DNA of 64,000 nucleotides from Drosophila pseudoobscura (GCF_009870125.1 NC_046679.1:8060001-8124000); one strand, 5' to 3'. Positions 34,601-49,041 are shown, counted from the first letter of the stretch. Numbers and translations are program-made. Notes: generated by a model from the sequence alone, not told the origin.

Positions 34601-37600
34601 TCGCTATCGCTGCCCACGCTGCCGCCGCTCTCGTCACTCTCCGCCTGCTTCTCGGCCCCGCTGAAGCCCATGAATCCGGACAGGAAGTACTTTTCCAGGC
34701 GGGACGAGGCCAGATCGGTGGCACTGTTGTGGCCCCCGTCCAGCAGCTGCTCCTCGTCGTGCGGCAGCGAGTCCAGGCCCTCGGAGCACTCCGAGCTCAC
34801 CTCCGAGGCCGTGTCGTCGCCCCGCGTGTCTATGGAGCTCATCACCTTGCCGTCTCCCAGGCCAAAGAAGAAGTACTTCTCCAGCTCGGAGGCACTCAAG
34901 CGGTGATGGTGCTGCAGGGTGCGCTCACGGCGACGCTCGGCCAGATCCGAGATGGAGGCCACCTCGCTCTCCTCGCAGCTCTCCTCCACGATCGTGTGCA
35001 GCGTGAAATCGATGGCGGATCTGTTGTAGCCGCGCAGCTCCTCCTCCCTGTCCATGTAGGTGTGGCGCCTGTTCATGTCCCCATCCCCGTCGGCATCCTC
35101 GGAATCGGTGGCTGTGGGGGTCGTTGTGGCATTGCTTACATTCTCATCCTCGTCATCGTCCTCGTTTTCGTTTTCGTGCTGGCTCAGCTCTTCCACCCAG
35201 GAGTCGTCGTCGGCCAGGCCATCGTCCAGGCTGTTCTTCGGCGCCGTCTCGTTCAGGGAGTCCACGCTGTACGAGTCGCGCGATGATTCCCGATCCGATC
35301 CCTCAATGGCCCGAAATGAGTCACCGCCAAATGAGTTCTGGCCAAAGTTGCTGCTGCTTTCGTAATCGCTTCTGGCCTTCGTTTGTGTTTCGCTCGCTGC
35401 TGTTGCTGCACTTTCGTTATCTTTTGTGATCATGACCAGACTGCGATACTTGGCCGAAAGTGAATTCTTGGCAGAGGGACTGGCACTGCCCTCCACCTCC
35501 ACGGGCGACGTTCTTGGGCTGGCCGTTGTCGGAGTATTCAGTGTATTCGGACTCGTGTGTGAGCCGAATATTCTGTCAAAATCGGAATCGCTGTCGTTTT
35601 CACAACTTTCGAACACACGCGGCGACGGCGACGGCATCGGCGGCGGCGGACCATTCACATTCACTACGTCACTGTCTTTTGTCTTGTGTGCTGCGAAAGC
35701 GTCATTATGGCCATTATCGTTGTTGCTTTTAGCAATACTATTATTATTGTTGTTGTTGTTGTTGGGGTACAACCGTGTGCGAGCGTACGGCTCCTCCTCG
35801 ACCGCAACGTTTAACATTTCATGTTCGAATGACGAGCACAGCGACTTCGAAAGCGACTCCACTTCAACATCGAAACCAGCATGGCCCTGAGCAGCGGCAG
35901 CAACAGGTAGGTGAGAGCGAGAGAGCGAGCGCGAACGCGAACGTTCGGTACCGCTCTCTGGCGCTCGAGCACCAGCAAGTACCTGTTCAGGTGCGAGAGA
36001 GTTTTTTTTGCATGCTTCGGTGCATTCCTCCTCCTCCTCGGCCGCCGTCGCCTGCTCTGTGTGCACAGCTGTTCGTCGCTCTTCTCCGATTGCCTCTCCG
36101 GCCTTCTCTTCTGCCATGGCTGCCACCACTTTATTATCGTTGTTTGCTTTTACCTGCTTCTGGCTCTGCTGCCTCTGCCGCTGCTGCTGATGGCAGGTAA
36201 ACCCGAGAGTAGCCGCTGCGGCTTCTTCGTTTACATTGTGTTTACCCTTCGCTTCGTTTGCGTTTTGTTCCGCTGCTTCTGCTTCTGCTTGTGCTTGTGC
36301 CTCTCTTTCGCTGCTTTCGTCATTAGAATTAACATTTACAATGATTTTCCGAGAATGGGAAGCGGGTGATGGTGAGGGTTCGGGTGCGGGTGGATTACCA
36401 CCTGGCGATGACCAACAACCCTCTGGGCCGCACTCTTCGGGCTTCCCCTGGAGGGTGGCAGCCACAGCAGTGCCCATAGACGTGGAGGTGGAGACCAGGT
36501 GATCCTCATTGATTTCGGCCACGCCGCGTCGCAGTCGCTGCAGCTTCATTTCCAGCTGGGAGTTTTGCTTGTGCAGCTCCAGCAGCCGGTTGACATCGTT
36601 GGAGATGCTGTGCAGCTCCAGCTCCAAGTCGCAGCGCTCTGATTGCATCGGCTCCGCGTCTGGCAGAGATCGCATGCCGTGCAGCACCACGCCGTCGGCG
36701 TCGTCCGTCTGCCCGCCCACCACCACAATGCAGTTGGCAAGCTCATCGCTTGAGTTGGCAACGCGGCATCGTTCACTTTCATCATCGTCGTCGTCGTCGC
36801 TGGCGTAGGCATTGGCGTTGGCGTCACGTGCAGGTTGCTGTTGCTGTTGCTGTTGCTGCTGCACCTCCTCCTCCTCCCCACCCAGGGGTGCTGCCTCGCC
36901 CAGAGGCTTCACGTAGTTCAAGACAATGCCGCAATCTGTGCGCTCTGTGTCCGTATCATTGTCGGAGGAGTCCTCCAGATTGGCCTCCGATGAGGAGAGT
37001 GAATCCCCCTCCGTTGAGGAGCTGCGTCTGGCCCTGACCCGGAGTCCAGCCTGTCCCGGCTGGCGATTCACGATGAACACCTTGTTGAAACGTCGCCGTT
37101 TGGGCCGGCGATCGGCCACGGTACCCGTGTCATCCGAATCGCACGATTCCGAGCTGGAACTGGAGTTGGAGCTGGAATCGCTGCTGCTGCTGCTGTCGGT
37201 GGTGGTGCTGTGATGGTGCATCGGCTCCATCTCCATCTCTGGCTCCGGCTGTGGCTCCAGTTCCGCCTGCATTGCCACTGCCACATCGTAGCTGCGTTCC
37301 ACCAGCTTGCGTGGGCTCTGTGCCGCCTGATCCTCGTCGGCGCTGCCGCTGCTGCTGCTGCTGGCCTCATCCGGACTGCTGGCCGCATAGCTTTCGCTCT
37401 GCAAGTGGCCCACTGCCCCGTGCGACTTGTGCTCCTCCTCGGACATGGTGGTGGCCCTCGCTCTGGCACTCGCACTCGCACTCGCCCTCGTACCCGCTAT
37501 AAGTCGATTGGAGGACAAATTCTTGGCAATCGCTGTGGCACTGGGATTGGGATCTGCTGTTGCCTCCTCCTCTACTAGGTGCTCTCTAGGCGCGGCGGCA

Positions 37601-40600
37601 ACAATCTCGGCATTTTCAGCATTTCCAACATTTTCGACTGCAAAACGAGTTATGGCCGAAGGAGCCGCTGCCGCTGCCGCAGCTCTAGTTGTTGCTGCCG
37701 CTGCTGCTGCTGCTGCCGTTGCTGGTACTTGATTTTTATGTATATTCGTTTCGTCTGCTGCTTCCACTTCTTCTTGGCTGTGGCTTTGGCTTTGGCTGTG
37801 GCTCTGGCTCTGACTGTGGCTCTGACTGTTGTTTCTGGCCAGGTAGGTTTCTGTTTCTGTTGTTGCCGTTTGGGCTTGTGTTTGCTCGGTTTCGCATAGA
37901 TTTCGGCTGTGGTATTTGTGAGCGGTTGCCTCTGTAGCATTCCCCTTCAGCTGCTTATCACCAGCAACATGTGTCTGGGCCGCTCTGGGCTCTCCGCTGC
38001 CATTGCCGTCGCCGGTTTTATCATAGACATTACACAATCTCCCCCCAGTGGTGGGCGTTGCGTTGCTGTCGTCCGTTTCGCTGTCGTTGCTCGGACGTGG
38101 ATGTGGATGTGGCTGTGATTCGACCGGTGGACGCGCTCTCTGATGCTCACTCGACGGAAGGCGCGACGATACTAAACTTGTTGGCTTTGAAGCAGTGCTG
38201 CTGCTGCTGCTGCTGCTAGCCATTTGGGGCTGTTGCTGCTGGTGCTGCTGCTGCTGTTGGCGCTGTTGCAACGAGTTGGCAGCCCGGGCTGCCGGGCAGA
38301 GACAGCCGGTCAGTGTCTCCAGGCTGCGTCCCGCCGCCGTCCCGTATCCCGACGTGGTCGAGGAAGACGACGAGGCAGTGGAGCACAGCGACTGCGTCAT
38401 CAGGGAGCCCAGCGAGGCGCTCAGTTCCGGCGCCGAAGACTTGAAGCCGGCCAGGGCCGAAGACTTGAAACCGCCCAGTGCCGCTGCGGCCTGCCACAGT
38501 TGCTGCAGCGAGGCGGCCAGCGGGTCGTCCTGCTCCAGCAGCGGTCCTGCAGTGCCCGGATAGTCCAGCTGCCAGTTCTGGTAGGCGGACATGGGCACGG
38601 GTATGGGCACCGGCACCGGTATGGGCACATACTGCGGCTGTTGCGGCGGCGTTGGCGGGGATGGGGCGGAGGCACTGCAGCCGCAGCGACTCGGAGCATG
38701 ATGATGGTGGTGATGGTGGCTCTTGAGGAACCGCGTCTTGATGCGCGTCTTCATGCTCATCGGGTGCGGGGGCGGCGGCACAGGGGGGGCTGTCTGATCG
38801 GAGCTCGTCTGGGAGCTGCTCTCCGTGTGCAGGAGAAGCTCCTCGTCCGTGCCCGTGTCGCTCTCCCGGATCCGGGGGCAGTAGGCGCGCAGCTGCTGGT
38901 GGCGTCGCTGCAGGAGCGGCGAATCACTGTCGCTGGAGCGGCGTCGTATACGTGGAGGCGGCGTGGGCGTGGCCGTGTAGGCAATCATCGTCGTGGTCGT
39001 CGTGGTGGAGGCTATCATGGACGGCTCAAAGTAATCCCAGTCGCAGTCCTCCACATTGCTCACGATGCTGTGGCAGTGGTGCGTCGAGCAGGAGGAGTCC
39101 GTGTCGTCCTCCTCCTCTTCTTCCTCCTCCTCGCGGCAGGACGACGACGAGTCCGAGTTGAGAAATACGAGCTTGAACTCGTCCGCTTCGACGCTGTACT
39201 GCGACTGCTGCTGCAGCAGGCCGTGCGATGTGCTGCACCTGTAATCGAGTTCCGACGACGACGACGTTTCCATGGCGTCCATGCCGCTGCTGGTGTCACC
39301 GGAAGCGGCCGGCAGCTGCAAGGCTGTAGTAGAGTAGGGTGGATTTTCGGGAGTTTCAGTTTCTGTTCCGTCTCAAACACTTTGAAGTTGACCAACACCA
39401 GCACCAACACCAACACAAATAGAAATACCCAATACACCGACAAAGAGTGACACAGAATACGGGTTACCATTCCCATTCCCATTCCCAGGTGGAAATACTG
39501 GTGCAGTGGGTGGCAGTTGCACTATGCTCAACAGTGCACCGCCACAGGCCAGAGTTAGTTACAGAGACAGACACGTGCGATGGACTACGAGTGGTGGTTA
39601 GTGGCAGCTTTACTTATGTCTAAAATGGGGTTAAGCATGGATGGTTTTTCTGTTAGTACACATTTTTCCAACCCCAACTGGAATATTGTTATCTACACCG
39701 GGAACGAGAGTGTGCTCAAAGTAGTTGTAGAATTTTATATAATTACTGAGCCACAGGCAATTGAACATCAGATAAACAAGCAACTTTCCCCCTCGTCTCT
39801 GATATGTGTAACTTAAGTTTCATTTACACCTTGGATAAAGCTTAAAGAGAAGTATGAATCAAACCAGAATCGATTCCCATTTGAAATTTAAACAACATAA
39901 AATATTGGTCAAATGTTAAAGATTGTTCCATTAAAGAAAAACAATTCGTTAACTCTTTAATCGAAAACATACATCTTTATATGTATTGATTCATTAAATA
40001 TTATATCCCTTTCCTCTTGAAATTTCGAGATTTGTTCCTTCAAACGACTTTAAACTCCAGTCCTGAGAAGCAATCGCTGGAATGGATATAATCGACCCTA
40101 AATTTGTTCTGATTTCTATTACTGATAGGAAAAACCTAGATTCCAAACAATTTTTTTATTAATGGCATAGTAAATCACTTAAAATTCTTGATTACGTTTA
40201 CCAGATAAGTTTTAACTACTCAATACTACTCAAAAGAACGTGTCTTTTAGCGTTTTACATTAACCAGATCTAGATACGTTTATTTAAAAAATATAAGAAC
40301 TTTTTGTGGGTCTTTTATCTTGTTAGGAAATATCTAAAGCTTAAAAGTGTGAACTCAAATGAAATCTAAAACGATATGAGGCACGTATGTAGAAACGTAA
40401 TTCCAAAATTTAAAGATAAAAACAACTCGTCGGCTATTCGCATATTCAACTAAAGTCTTGAATGCTGGAATGCAAATGTTGTACAAAAGAGTTTACTAGC
40501 AATCCGTACACCCAGAGAAAAAGCCCCTAAAATTGTAATATTTTACTTGGGATTTCCGAGAGTGGATATATTATAACTGAAGTGATTTCACTTGCATATT

Positions 40601-43600
40601 TGTTTAAAACATATTTCATATTTAAATAGAATATTTCATATATTTAAATTCAATAAAAAATAATTTCTAACAAATTATAGATCAAATTAAAAGTGTTTTA
40701 TATTAAAAAAATCAAAGTGCATTTAAATATATTTCTAATAAATTTAATATCAAATATTTAATTGAAGGTGTTTTATGTTAAAATATAAATTGAAGTAAAT
40801 TATATTTAATTTCACTATTTTTTGTATTTAAAATTTCGTTTTAACATGCCATTTTTCTTTCCGTGTTCCCCCTTATAAAATACTCTGCCATAAGGAACTG
40901 CCAATGATTGGCAAAATAGTTGTCAAAATTAGGCGGAATTTGAAATAGGAATGCACTTATGGGCCCATGCCAGATATCCATAGCCCATCGGCACAATTTG
41001 ACTGCCACTTAAATCAATCAAATTCCAATAAGGTCTGTAACAAGTTGCAGAATCCTTGTGATGGATTGTGATTGTTTGCCACAAGGACTACGACTGAGCT
41101 GAACGGGGAGGGGGACTAGCACACATTTGCCAAAAAGCTTTTAAAGTTTCCAACGTCATGTCCTACCCCCCACCCCCCCATACATTGTGCCTGCGCAAAC
41201 AAAAACTGCACAAGCCAGTGCTTGTGCATGCACGCTGTGCCGATCGCTGCCAGCCGCAAAGCAAATATTTAAACTGTGCCTCCCCTGAAACGGAACTGAA
41301 CAGAACAAAACAGAGCCCTTTCCTTGCTCTCGAAAATTTCTCTCGTTCCCGCTTGAAGGGAGAGATGATAGGGATAGGACGAGGTCGCTGGAGAGGACTG
41401 TTAGGCATTCACAAAACCCACACGGACACAAAAGGTGCGCGAGATAAGATTAACGGTACAGTACAGTTTTGACAGTCGTGGGGCCGAAAAGGCTTTGGTT
41501 TGTCCGTGGGCGAGACGACAGCCCGAGCCCACGGACTGGGCCCGGGCCTCTATTCGTTTCGCTGACGTCGTCATTGGCGTATGTTTGGCTGACACTGACG
41601 GCGGTCACAGGCAAGACACTGTCTGACTCCCACAAAAGCGCCAAATTGAAACATAACAAAAGGCGGCAACCCCAGCCCCAACCGCAGCATCCCCAAAGCA
41701 AATTCCCAAAAATCCTCTCATCGCTCTCGACGCCTGGCCGGGCTGCCTGGTGGAGTGCGTGTGGGCGAGAGAATCGAATCGATATATGAATTGCCAGAAA
41801 AAATTATCCCACCAGCCGATGGCACAGTTTTTGTATGTTTTTTTTTTGTTTATTTCTGCCCTTGTGTGCCAAATCTTTTGAACCGCGCCATCACGGGTCT
41901 TAAATTTGTTTGCGGCTTGTGGCTATGTCGCTGATTGCTTTAAAGAAATTCCCAGCTAGAGACAAGATGGAGGGCCCGATGCGAAACCAGATGCGAAAAT
42001 GTGTTGCATACTTTGGGGAGCGCCTCGAAAAAGAGCAAAAAGTATGGCATACTTCTAGGCTGCGCCCACCCAAAGAAGCCAACTAATGGGCGAGGCATGC
42101 GAAGGGTCTCGACGGCAAAGTTCTTGTCAAGTTTTAAAGAGGGAAGTCGTACGAGTCTTTAGTATTTTAAGTAAAGGAGAGGAAAGTAGAAAGTAGGGTA
42201 TCAAATGACTATTAAAAACAGAGAAGGGGAAATTATGTATATACACTCTCGTTCATGTTATCAGAGAAAATAGGTTAACAATTGCCCTCAGTATTAGTTT
42301 TATTTATATATGTACATCAATTATGTGCAGATCCAATGAATAACAGTACGATTGAATGATTATTAACGAACAATGTTGAGTAGTGGCTCAAGGGTACATT
42401 CATTCGTGGTTTGTCTTGTGCTTAAATAGCTCTATTTCCCTTTCTATTTCCCAAGGGCAGTGCGAAGCATCCTCAAGGAGGAGTTCGTTGCGAGGGCACG
42501 ACAATGACAGCCGAGTCAAGTGCCATCCACCTTCAGGGCTCAGTGGAGGAGCTTAATTAATTGAGCGAAATTAGACGAAAAATGAAACCCTTCACAAAGA
42601 GTTTGTTAGTCAGCGGCCCACCCTCCGCATCAGCATGAGCATCAGCATTACCATCACCAAGTTAATTACGCTCCCAAGCACACAGACCAGGGTTAATACA
42701 TATACATGGTTACATGGATACATGGATACATGGAGAGGGCTATTAGTACTAACCTTCCTCGGCGGCCTTCTCCTTCTCCTTTTCCTGGCGGCGCTGCAGG
42801 ACCACTTTCTTGAAGACAACGGCCGCGGCCTCCACTGCATTCTGCAGCTCCTGTTCGCCCAGTTTGCTGGTATGGGCGGCGCCCTAATTGAAACAGGATA
42901 GACGGGGAAAGTTTCCCAGTTAAGCCTACTTGGGTCCACCAGCTCTCTTTGATGCAGGAGATACTCACCGATGGGGCGTTTGCGTCGCTGGCTTCTGTGA
43001 TGGCCGAGGACTCGAGGGATTTGCCGTTGGCCGGCTGTTCCGTGCCCGTCCCCGTCCCCGAACCGGTCTCCGGCTGGGGCGGAGACTGAGGCTGAGGTTT
43101 CTCCTCGGCGCTAGCTACTGTGGCGACAGGAGGAATTTCTGTTTTTTTCAGACGCATGGCTAAATCAGAGTTTCTATGCATAAGCTGTTGATGGAAGGAG
43201 TAAATGTGCTGGGGCGTGCTACCTGTGGGGTGGTTAATCGGGGAAGGGGTGCAAAGCATTTATCAATCGGGTGCCGGAACAAGCTGCTGCTACAAAAGGT
43301 TCTACCAGAGACCGCAACAAATCATTATCAATAGCTGTGTACTGTACACTCTATAAAGCAAGCAAAAACTACTGGAATTCGTTAATATTATTCATTGTAC
43401 ATATTGATTCTAGTTCGAGTTGATGGATATGATGGAGATGAAATGGATGGGATCGGAAAGAGCTGATTGTGGGTCAGATATATAGACCATTCTTTGGCCT
43501 CTAGGACGTGGGTAAATGAATATATTCTTTGACTCGAGGTTGTCTTTTGGCTTTCCTTTTTAATATATGTTGAAAAGCGCTCCAATATTGTACTTTGTTT

Positions 43601-46600
43601 TGCTTATTTGTTTTCTCTAATGATAGATTATTGCATAGAATATATATCAGAACATGTGTTACTCGTGATTATTTGTATATATTTGATATTTATCTTACTA
43701 TATCTAGTATATATATGAGAATGAAACTAAAACTTTAGTGCAAGCTACATGGATTGATTGTTAAATGTCAATCCTTGTTTAAGGGAACTACGAAATATCC
43801 GCTAGGATAGTAAATACTACAAAATGAATAATTTGTACATGAAGTATGATGGTTTTTTTTTAGTTTTTTTTACTACGAATCGAATGTGCTGGACCATGAA
43901 AATATGCATGTAAATCATATAGAAATCATTGCGGTCTCTGGGGTTGTTCTACAGATGCGTGAGAGCTACTGAGAACTGAGAAGCTGAAGCAGAAGCTGAA
44001 GCTACGTGACTCACCGTCCTCTGCCTCGCCGATGCCCGTGCGGCTGTTGCGGCGCCGTGGCTGGGGTATCTTCGAGGTGCCACGCGACTTGTCCAGAATG
44101 TCGGCCAGCGGTCGGGGGCTGGGTATCTTTGAGGTTTCCAACTTCTTTGGTGGCTGCTGCGATGACAAAAGCGGGCGGGTTAGGTGGCTGGATGATGTGC
44201 GGGAGAGCCCCACGGGAGAGGAATACCCACCTGAGTGTCCTTCTCGGGATGCGAGAAGGAGCGACGTGTGACAGGCTTCGGTGTGGTCTTGGCCCCCGAA
44301 TCCTCAGACACTGAGCGCATTTGCTCCGGCTTGCGTCGTTCGGCGGCATGCACGTCCAGTGTGGCGCCTGCTGCGATGGAGAAACTTTCGGCCACTCCGG
44401 GGACCTCCGCCTGGGAGCTGAGCTGGGCCAGCTCCTCCTGCTGCATTTGCAGCTCCCGCGACTGACGGCGACGCAGCCGGTTGTGCATGAGCGGGGTGCG
44501 GGGCAGAGCAGCTCCTCCGTAGAATCCCTGCGGAGTGCTCATGTCCGGATAGTAGTTGGACACTCCACCGCCCACACCAATACCGCCCGCACCGAGGCCC
44601 CCGCCACCGCCATAGCCGGAGTCGGCCAGGACATTCTCGGCGCTGTAGATGGGACGCTGGTGGTGGGCCTGCTTGTAGCTGCCGTCGTCGGAGCCGTTGT
44701 TGTAGATGATGCGCGGCTCGCTGCTGAAGCCCGCGTTGTAGTTCTTCTCGTACTGCACCTCGTCGGACTCGAGGAAGCTGCTGGAGCTGTCGCCAAAGTA
44801 GTCGACGTACTCGGGCCGGCTCTCCAGCTCCTCGGTGACGTCGGGGAACTGGTGGAACTGCTGCTTGGCCTCCCCGAAGGTGCGCGACCCGTGCTCCTCC
44901 TTGAGGCAGTCCTGGCGCACCAGACGGCTGGGCGAGCGGCTCGTCGACCTCTGCACGGTGGGTATCTCCGGCAAGAGGCGCCGGTTCTCCACATGCGTCT
45001 TCGCATTGGAGTACTCCTCGTTGCTGTGGCTGCGCACCTTGATCATCTTCGAGTGCGGATCCCGGGAGTGGTGGATGTTGACGCTCTGGCTGCTGGAGTA
45101 CTGCTCGCCAGCGCCCACCCCCGTGCTGGCCACGCTGCCGCCGCTGCCCAGCTCCGTGGTGCCCACGGTGGGCACATTCTGCTGCGACAGGAACGGGCGC
45201 GGATTCTGCACGTTGGGGAACAGGAAGTTCTGCTTGGCTCGCGGCGAGATGGGCATGAACTTGGCGGGGGGCGTGGAGTGCACCGTGAGGGTGTTGCCGC
45301 TGCTGAAGGCCTCCGGATTGGGCAGCGTCTGCTGGCGCATGAACTCCGGCGAGCGGCGGTACTGCGGCGAGGTCTGGCGCTTGGGCGGCGACGTCGGCAG
45401 CAGCTTCACGTGCTGCTCCGGATTGGGAAGCGTGGCCTGGCGCGTCATCCGGGGCTTGGGCAGCGGTCCCGGTCCCTGTCCCGGTCCCGGTCCTCCCTGT
45501 GCGGGCTGTGTGTAGTCCAGCTCATCGCTGGCCATGCTCGAGGCCTGCGATTCGTAATTGAGGGGTGGCGCTGGTCCCGGGCCGGACACCGACACTGGCG
45601 GCTGCTGGGACTGCGATGCCGGAAGATTGGCGGTGCTGGGCAGCAGCTTGGTGCGGTGGTAGGTGCTCGGCGGCTCCGGGAAGGAGGTCTGGCGCATGAA
45701 GGGCGGATAGCGCTGCTGCTCGCCCGGAGACCGCTCCGGGGAGCGGCTGTAGCGGTTCGGGGAGGTGGACATGTAAATGGCTGGCGTGGGCTGTGCTGGC
45801 AGCGTCGACTGTCGCCGCACCTGCAGACGGTGGTGCGTGGGCGTGACCTCCAGCTGCGGCTGCTGCTGCTGCTGTTGTGCGTAGTTGTCGCAATCTCCTC
45901 CTGCCCCAACGCCCACGCCCACGCCCACTGTCACTCCGGCTGCCGTGTTCATGTGGATAATGTCGTCGCTGTTGTAGGCCCCCGGATAGAGCGGACTCTT
46001 CTGATGCTGATGCGGCGATGTGGGCGCCGTGAGGTTCACGGAATTGTAGTTGGCCAGGTTCGAGCCACTTCCGCTCAGATTGGGGTCGTTGTTGAGGGTG
46101 CTCGGCAGCGTGGACTGTCGCAGGACCCGACGCCCCAGCTGCCACTTGCTGCTGGTCGTGGGCGTGGCACTGCCGCTGTTGTAGCCGAGCCCGTGCACCG
46201 GACGGGGCTGCTGCGGCAACTGGTGCTGATGCTGGTGCGGCTGGTGCAGGGTCGGATAGCTGCCAGCGGACTGGGCCTCGATTAGGTGCTGCTGCTGGGG
46301 GTACAGATTGTCGGCCACCGGCTGCTGGGAATTGGGATTGTTCGGGTCGTCCTCGGGGTCTGCCGGAAGTGTAATCAAGCAATGAGAAAGGATGTGGATG
46401 GGAATTCGATTCGAAACTCACTCGATATGGTCCAGGAACGTCGCATGCTCTTCCTTAGGGCATCGCTGGTGGTCAGATGGTCGACGGCACTGCAGGAGCC
46501 CGCAGCATAGGCGTCCTTTATCCACTCTCCACTGGCGCTCTGTATCTCCCTGCAAGAACAACAACATTGCCATTTGAGAAACCAAAAAACATCGACAAAC

Positions 46601-49007
46601 ATTTCCCACAAGTCAAACGAACGAAATCAACGTCTGCCCCTGTAAGCGGCACAAGGCAGACTGACTGCCGCACCGCATCGTCTGCGGCAGCCACCAAGAG
46701 CCGCAGCAGCTCCAACACACGCCACCAACACAGCGAAGCGAAGCTCCGGGGGCAACACAAGGTGTGATGGAAGGGTGATGCCAAACGCACACTGGCTTGG
46801 GCCTCCGGAAAAAGTGCGTCTTGGGAAAACTCTTCCGCAAAAACCTCCAGTCGCAAAAACTTAAAATAATAATTAATATTTCATAAAAAAGATAAATCCC
46901 CATGGACATCAAACGGAAGTAGGAACCGGATTTAATTCATTTTAATCAGCAAATTTTCATCGAAAAATAATCCAACAATAACTCCATGCAGTGCCCTTTT
47001 CATAAAAGAAATGCCAAACAATATCTTTAATGTCAGTTTAACAATCTTTAAAAGTTGTTGGGTTAATTAAGTGTATGGTGTATTCTCTTGCAATATAATC
47101 TGCCCATAAGACACTGTGCCTCGTCGGTTTGATTGGGGGCGAGGCAGTCAAACTGAGGCGAAGACCCTCAGTCGTTGACTTGTAAAACAAATTCCAACAG
47201 CAGCCGCAGCAATTGACGCCTTCCATCGACTTCTCGGCTAGGGGTTGGGCTCATCGCCGTCATCGCCATGGCTGCCATGACGCTGTTATCCAGCTGCTGC
47301 AGCAGACGCAGCCAAATTTGGTGTGCGTCATCCGTGTTGACAGTCGATTGGCTCTGGGAGGCGTGAAATGGCAGCCACCTGTAGGCGACCTGATGAATTC
47401 TTGGCTCGGGAAATTTCCATATACCAGCAGTTGGCCAAGATTTAATTACTCAAATGTCTGCGTCTTGGCCTTGCGCACTAAAGTACGAGCACGAGTATTT
47501 CTCAGTTGCTTTTTTCGGGCTTGGGCTTGGGCTGGGGCTGGGGCTCGCCCATTAACACTGAACTCTCCTCTGAGCGTGTGGGGGTCGCAGCATCAGTTGG
47601 CAAATGCTGGCCGAAGTTCAGCCTCTGGATGAGCTAATACCTTTTTGTATACAGGGCGTATGCGTAATGTTTAAATGGGGAAATGGCACAGAGTGCAACT
47701 TTAACGGCTGAAGGAACATTGTGGCAATGTTGCAACAATATAGGAACTATTGAAACTCTTTGTACAACACGGGATGCCCGTTGGGATCGAAGCAAAGCTC
47801 TTGCACAGACATATTCTCTTTTGTGCGCTGAAACACAGGAAACAAGGAAAATACATTTCATCCGACATGGGGCCCGTCAAAGGTGCAAATTGCATTTCAA
47901 ATGCGGTAGAAGTATGTTTGGAATTTTGTTGACACTTTTGCATGTCGAATGGGCAATTAAAAAAGTGCATGCGATTACAAAAACAGAAACCAACAACGCT
48001 TAGAATATTCAAAACATTCGGGTAACGTAACAACACCAAAGAACAAACAAACAGCAGCCAAAAAAAATGAAAACCAAACAAAAACTAGCTGGAAATCTGC
48101 CACATCAGCCACGCAGAGAGTATCAGTTGACAAGGCCTGTCTGTGTGACACCTGATACGCCTGTGGAAATATCCGCCGTATACCCCATCCCTCTCCCCTA
48201 TGCCAAACACAGCCGGAATCATGTTTGTTTGTCCATGCAAATATTTCGGATATTCTCTTTCTGAGAATCACCTTTAATTTTGAAGCCTTTGCTTTTCCTG
48301 GGAATGGTTTATCTGGAAATGAGATCTGATAGTACCATTAGCCATATCCATATCCGATTGCATACATTGTTTTGCCAGCTCTCCTGAGCTTCGGGTGACA
48401 ATTTGAGTGCACAAAGCCACATAGAGGGCTGGCGAAATTAGATTGCAACAATGAAAATTGCAACGTTTGCTCAACAATGTCGAGGGCAGACCGGCCAACA
48501 GGGAGAAAGGCAGGTAACAGGAATGAGGGTGAATAGAAGGCGACCTCTAAACTTGGGGAATATACGATTATCGAATACTCTTTTAAGTGAGATCTGTGTC
48601 ATTATTATGTGACTTGAACCTACAAAGATAGTGCTTTTAGGTCATATCGTTGGTCTTTTAGGATATCTTAAGATGCTCTCAATTCCGAAAAACAGAACTT
48701 ACTTGAAGGGACAACGTATTTGGTATACCCTGCTTGCTTGGATAGGAACTTTTCTCAGGTCTTAAATGAACTCGATACCGTTCTACCGAAGCTCTTTCCA
48801 CAGGGTGTTCATTTACCCAGCCGACATATAGAACACAAAACACACACAGATACATGCCTTAATACGTGGGGACACAGGACACAAAGTTTGAATTTGTTGT
48901 TTAGTTCGTTTTCGAGTGTGTGTGCGTGTTTTTGGGTTAGTTTACAGTTACAGAATGGAAATTGGAGATTGCAGATTGACAGCCACGGAGACAGAGAAAA
49001 GACACAC

Positions 49008-49041
<34 letters not shown>

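Noticed and set aside
38224..39450. 408-codon plus-strand open frame opposite the giant exon
   Set aside because: Same reason: Arg/Gly-rich composition from the complement of Ser/Gln/Asp codons, no start context and no motif.
39580..39816. Plus-strand 78-codon frame starting MDYEWWLVAALL
   Set aside because: Starts with a hydrophobic stretch but has AT-rich random-like codons, no promoter or poly(A) context, and lies in an intron antisense to btsz.
44321..46285. 654-codon plus-strand open frame opposite the btsz linker exon
   Set aside because: The minus-strand frame has protein-like motifs, splice sites in matching phase and repeats. The antisense frame is Leu/Arg/Val/His-rich without domains, as expected for a shadow of GC-rich codons.
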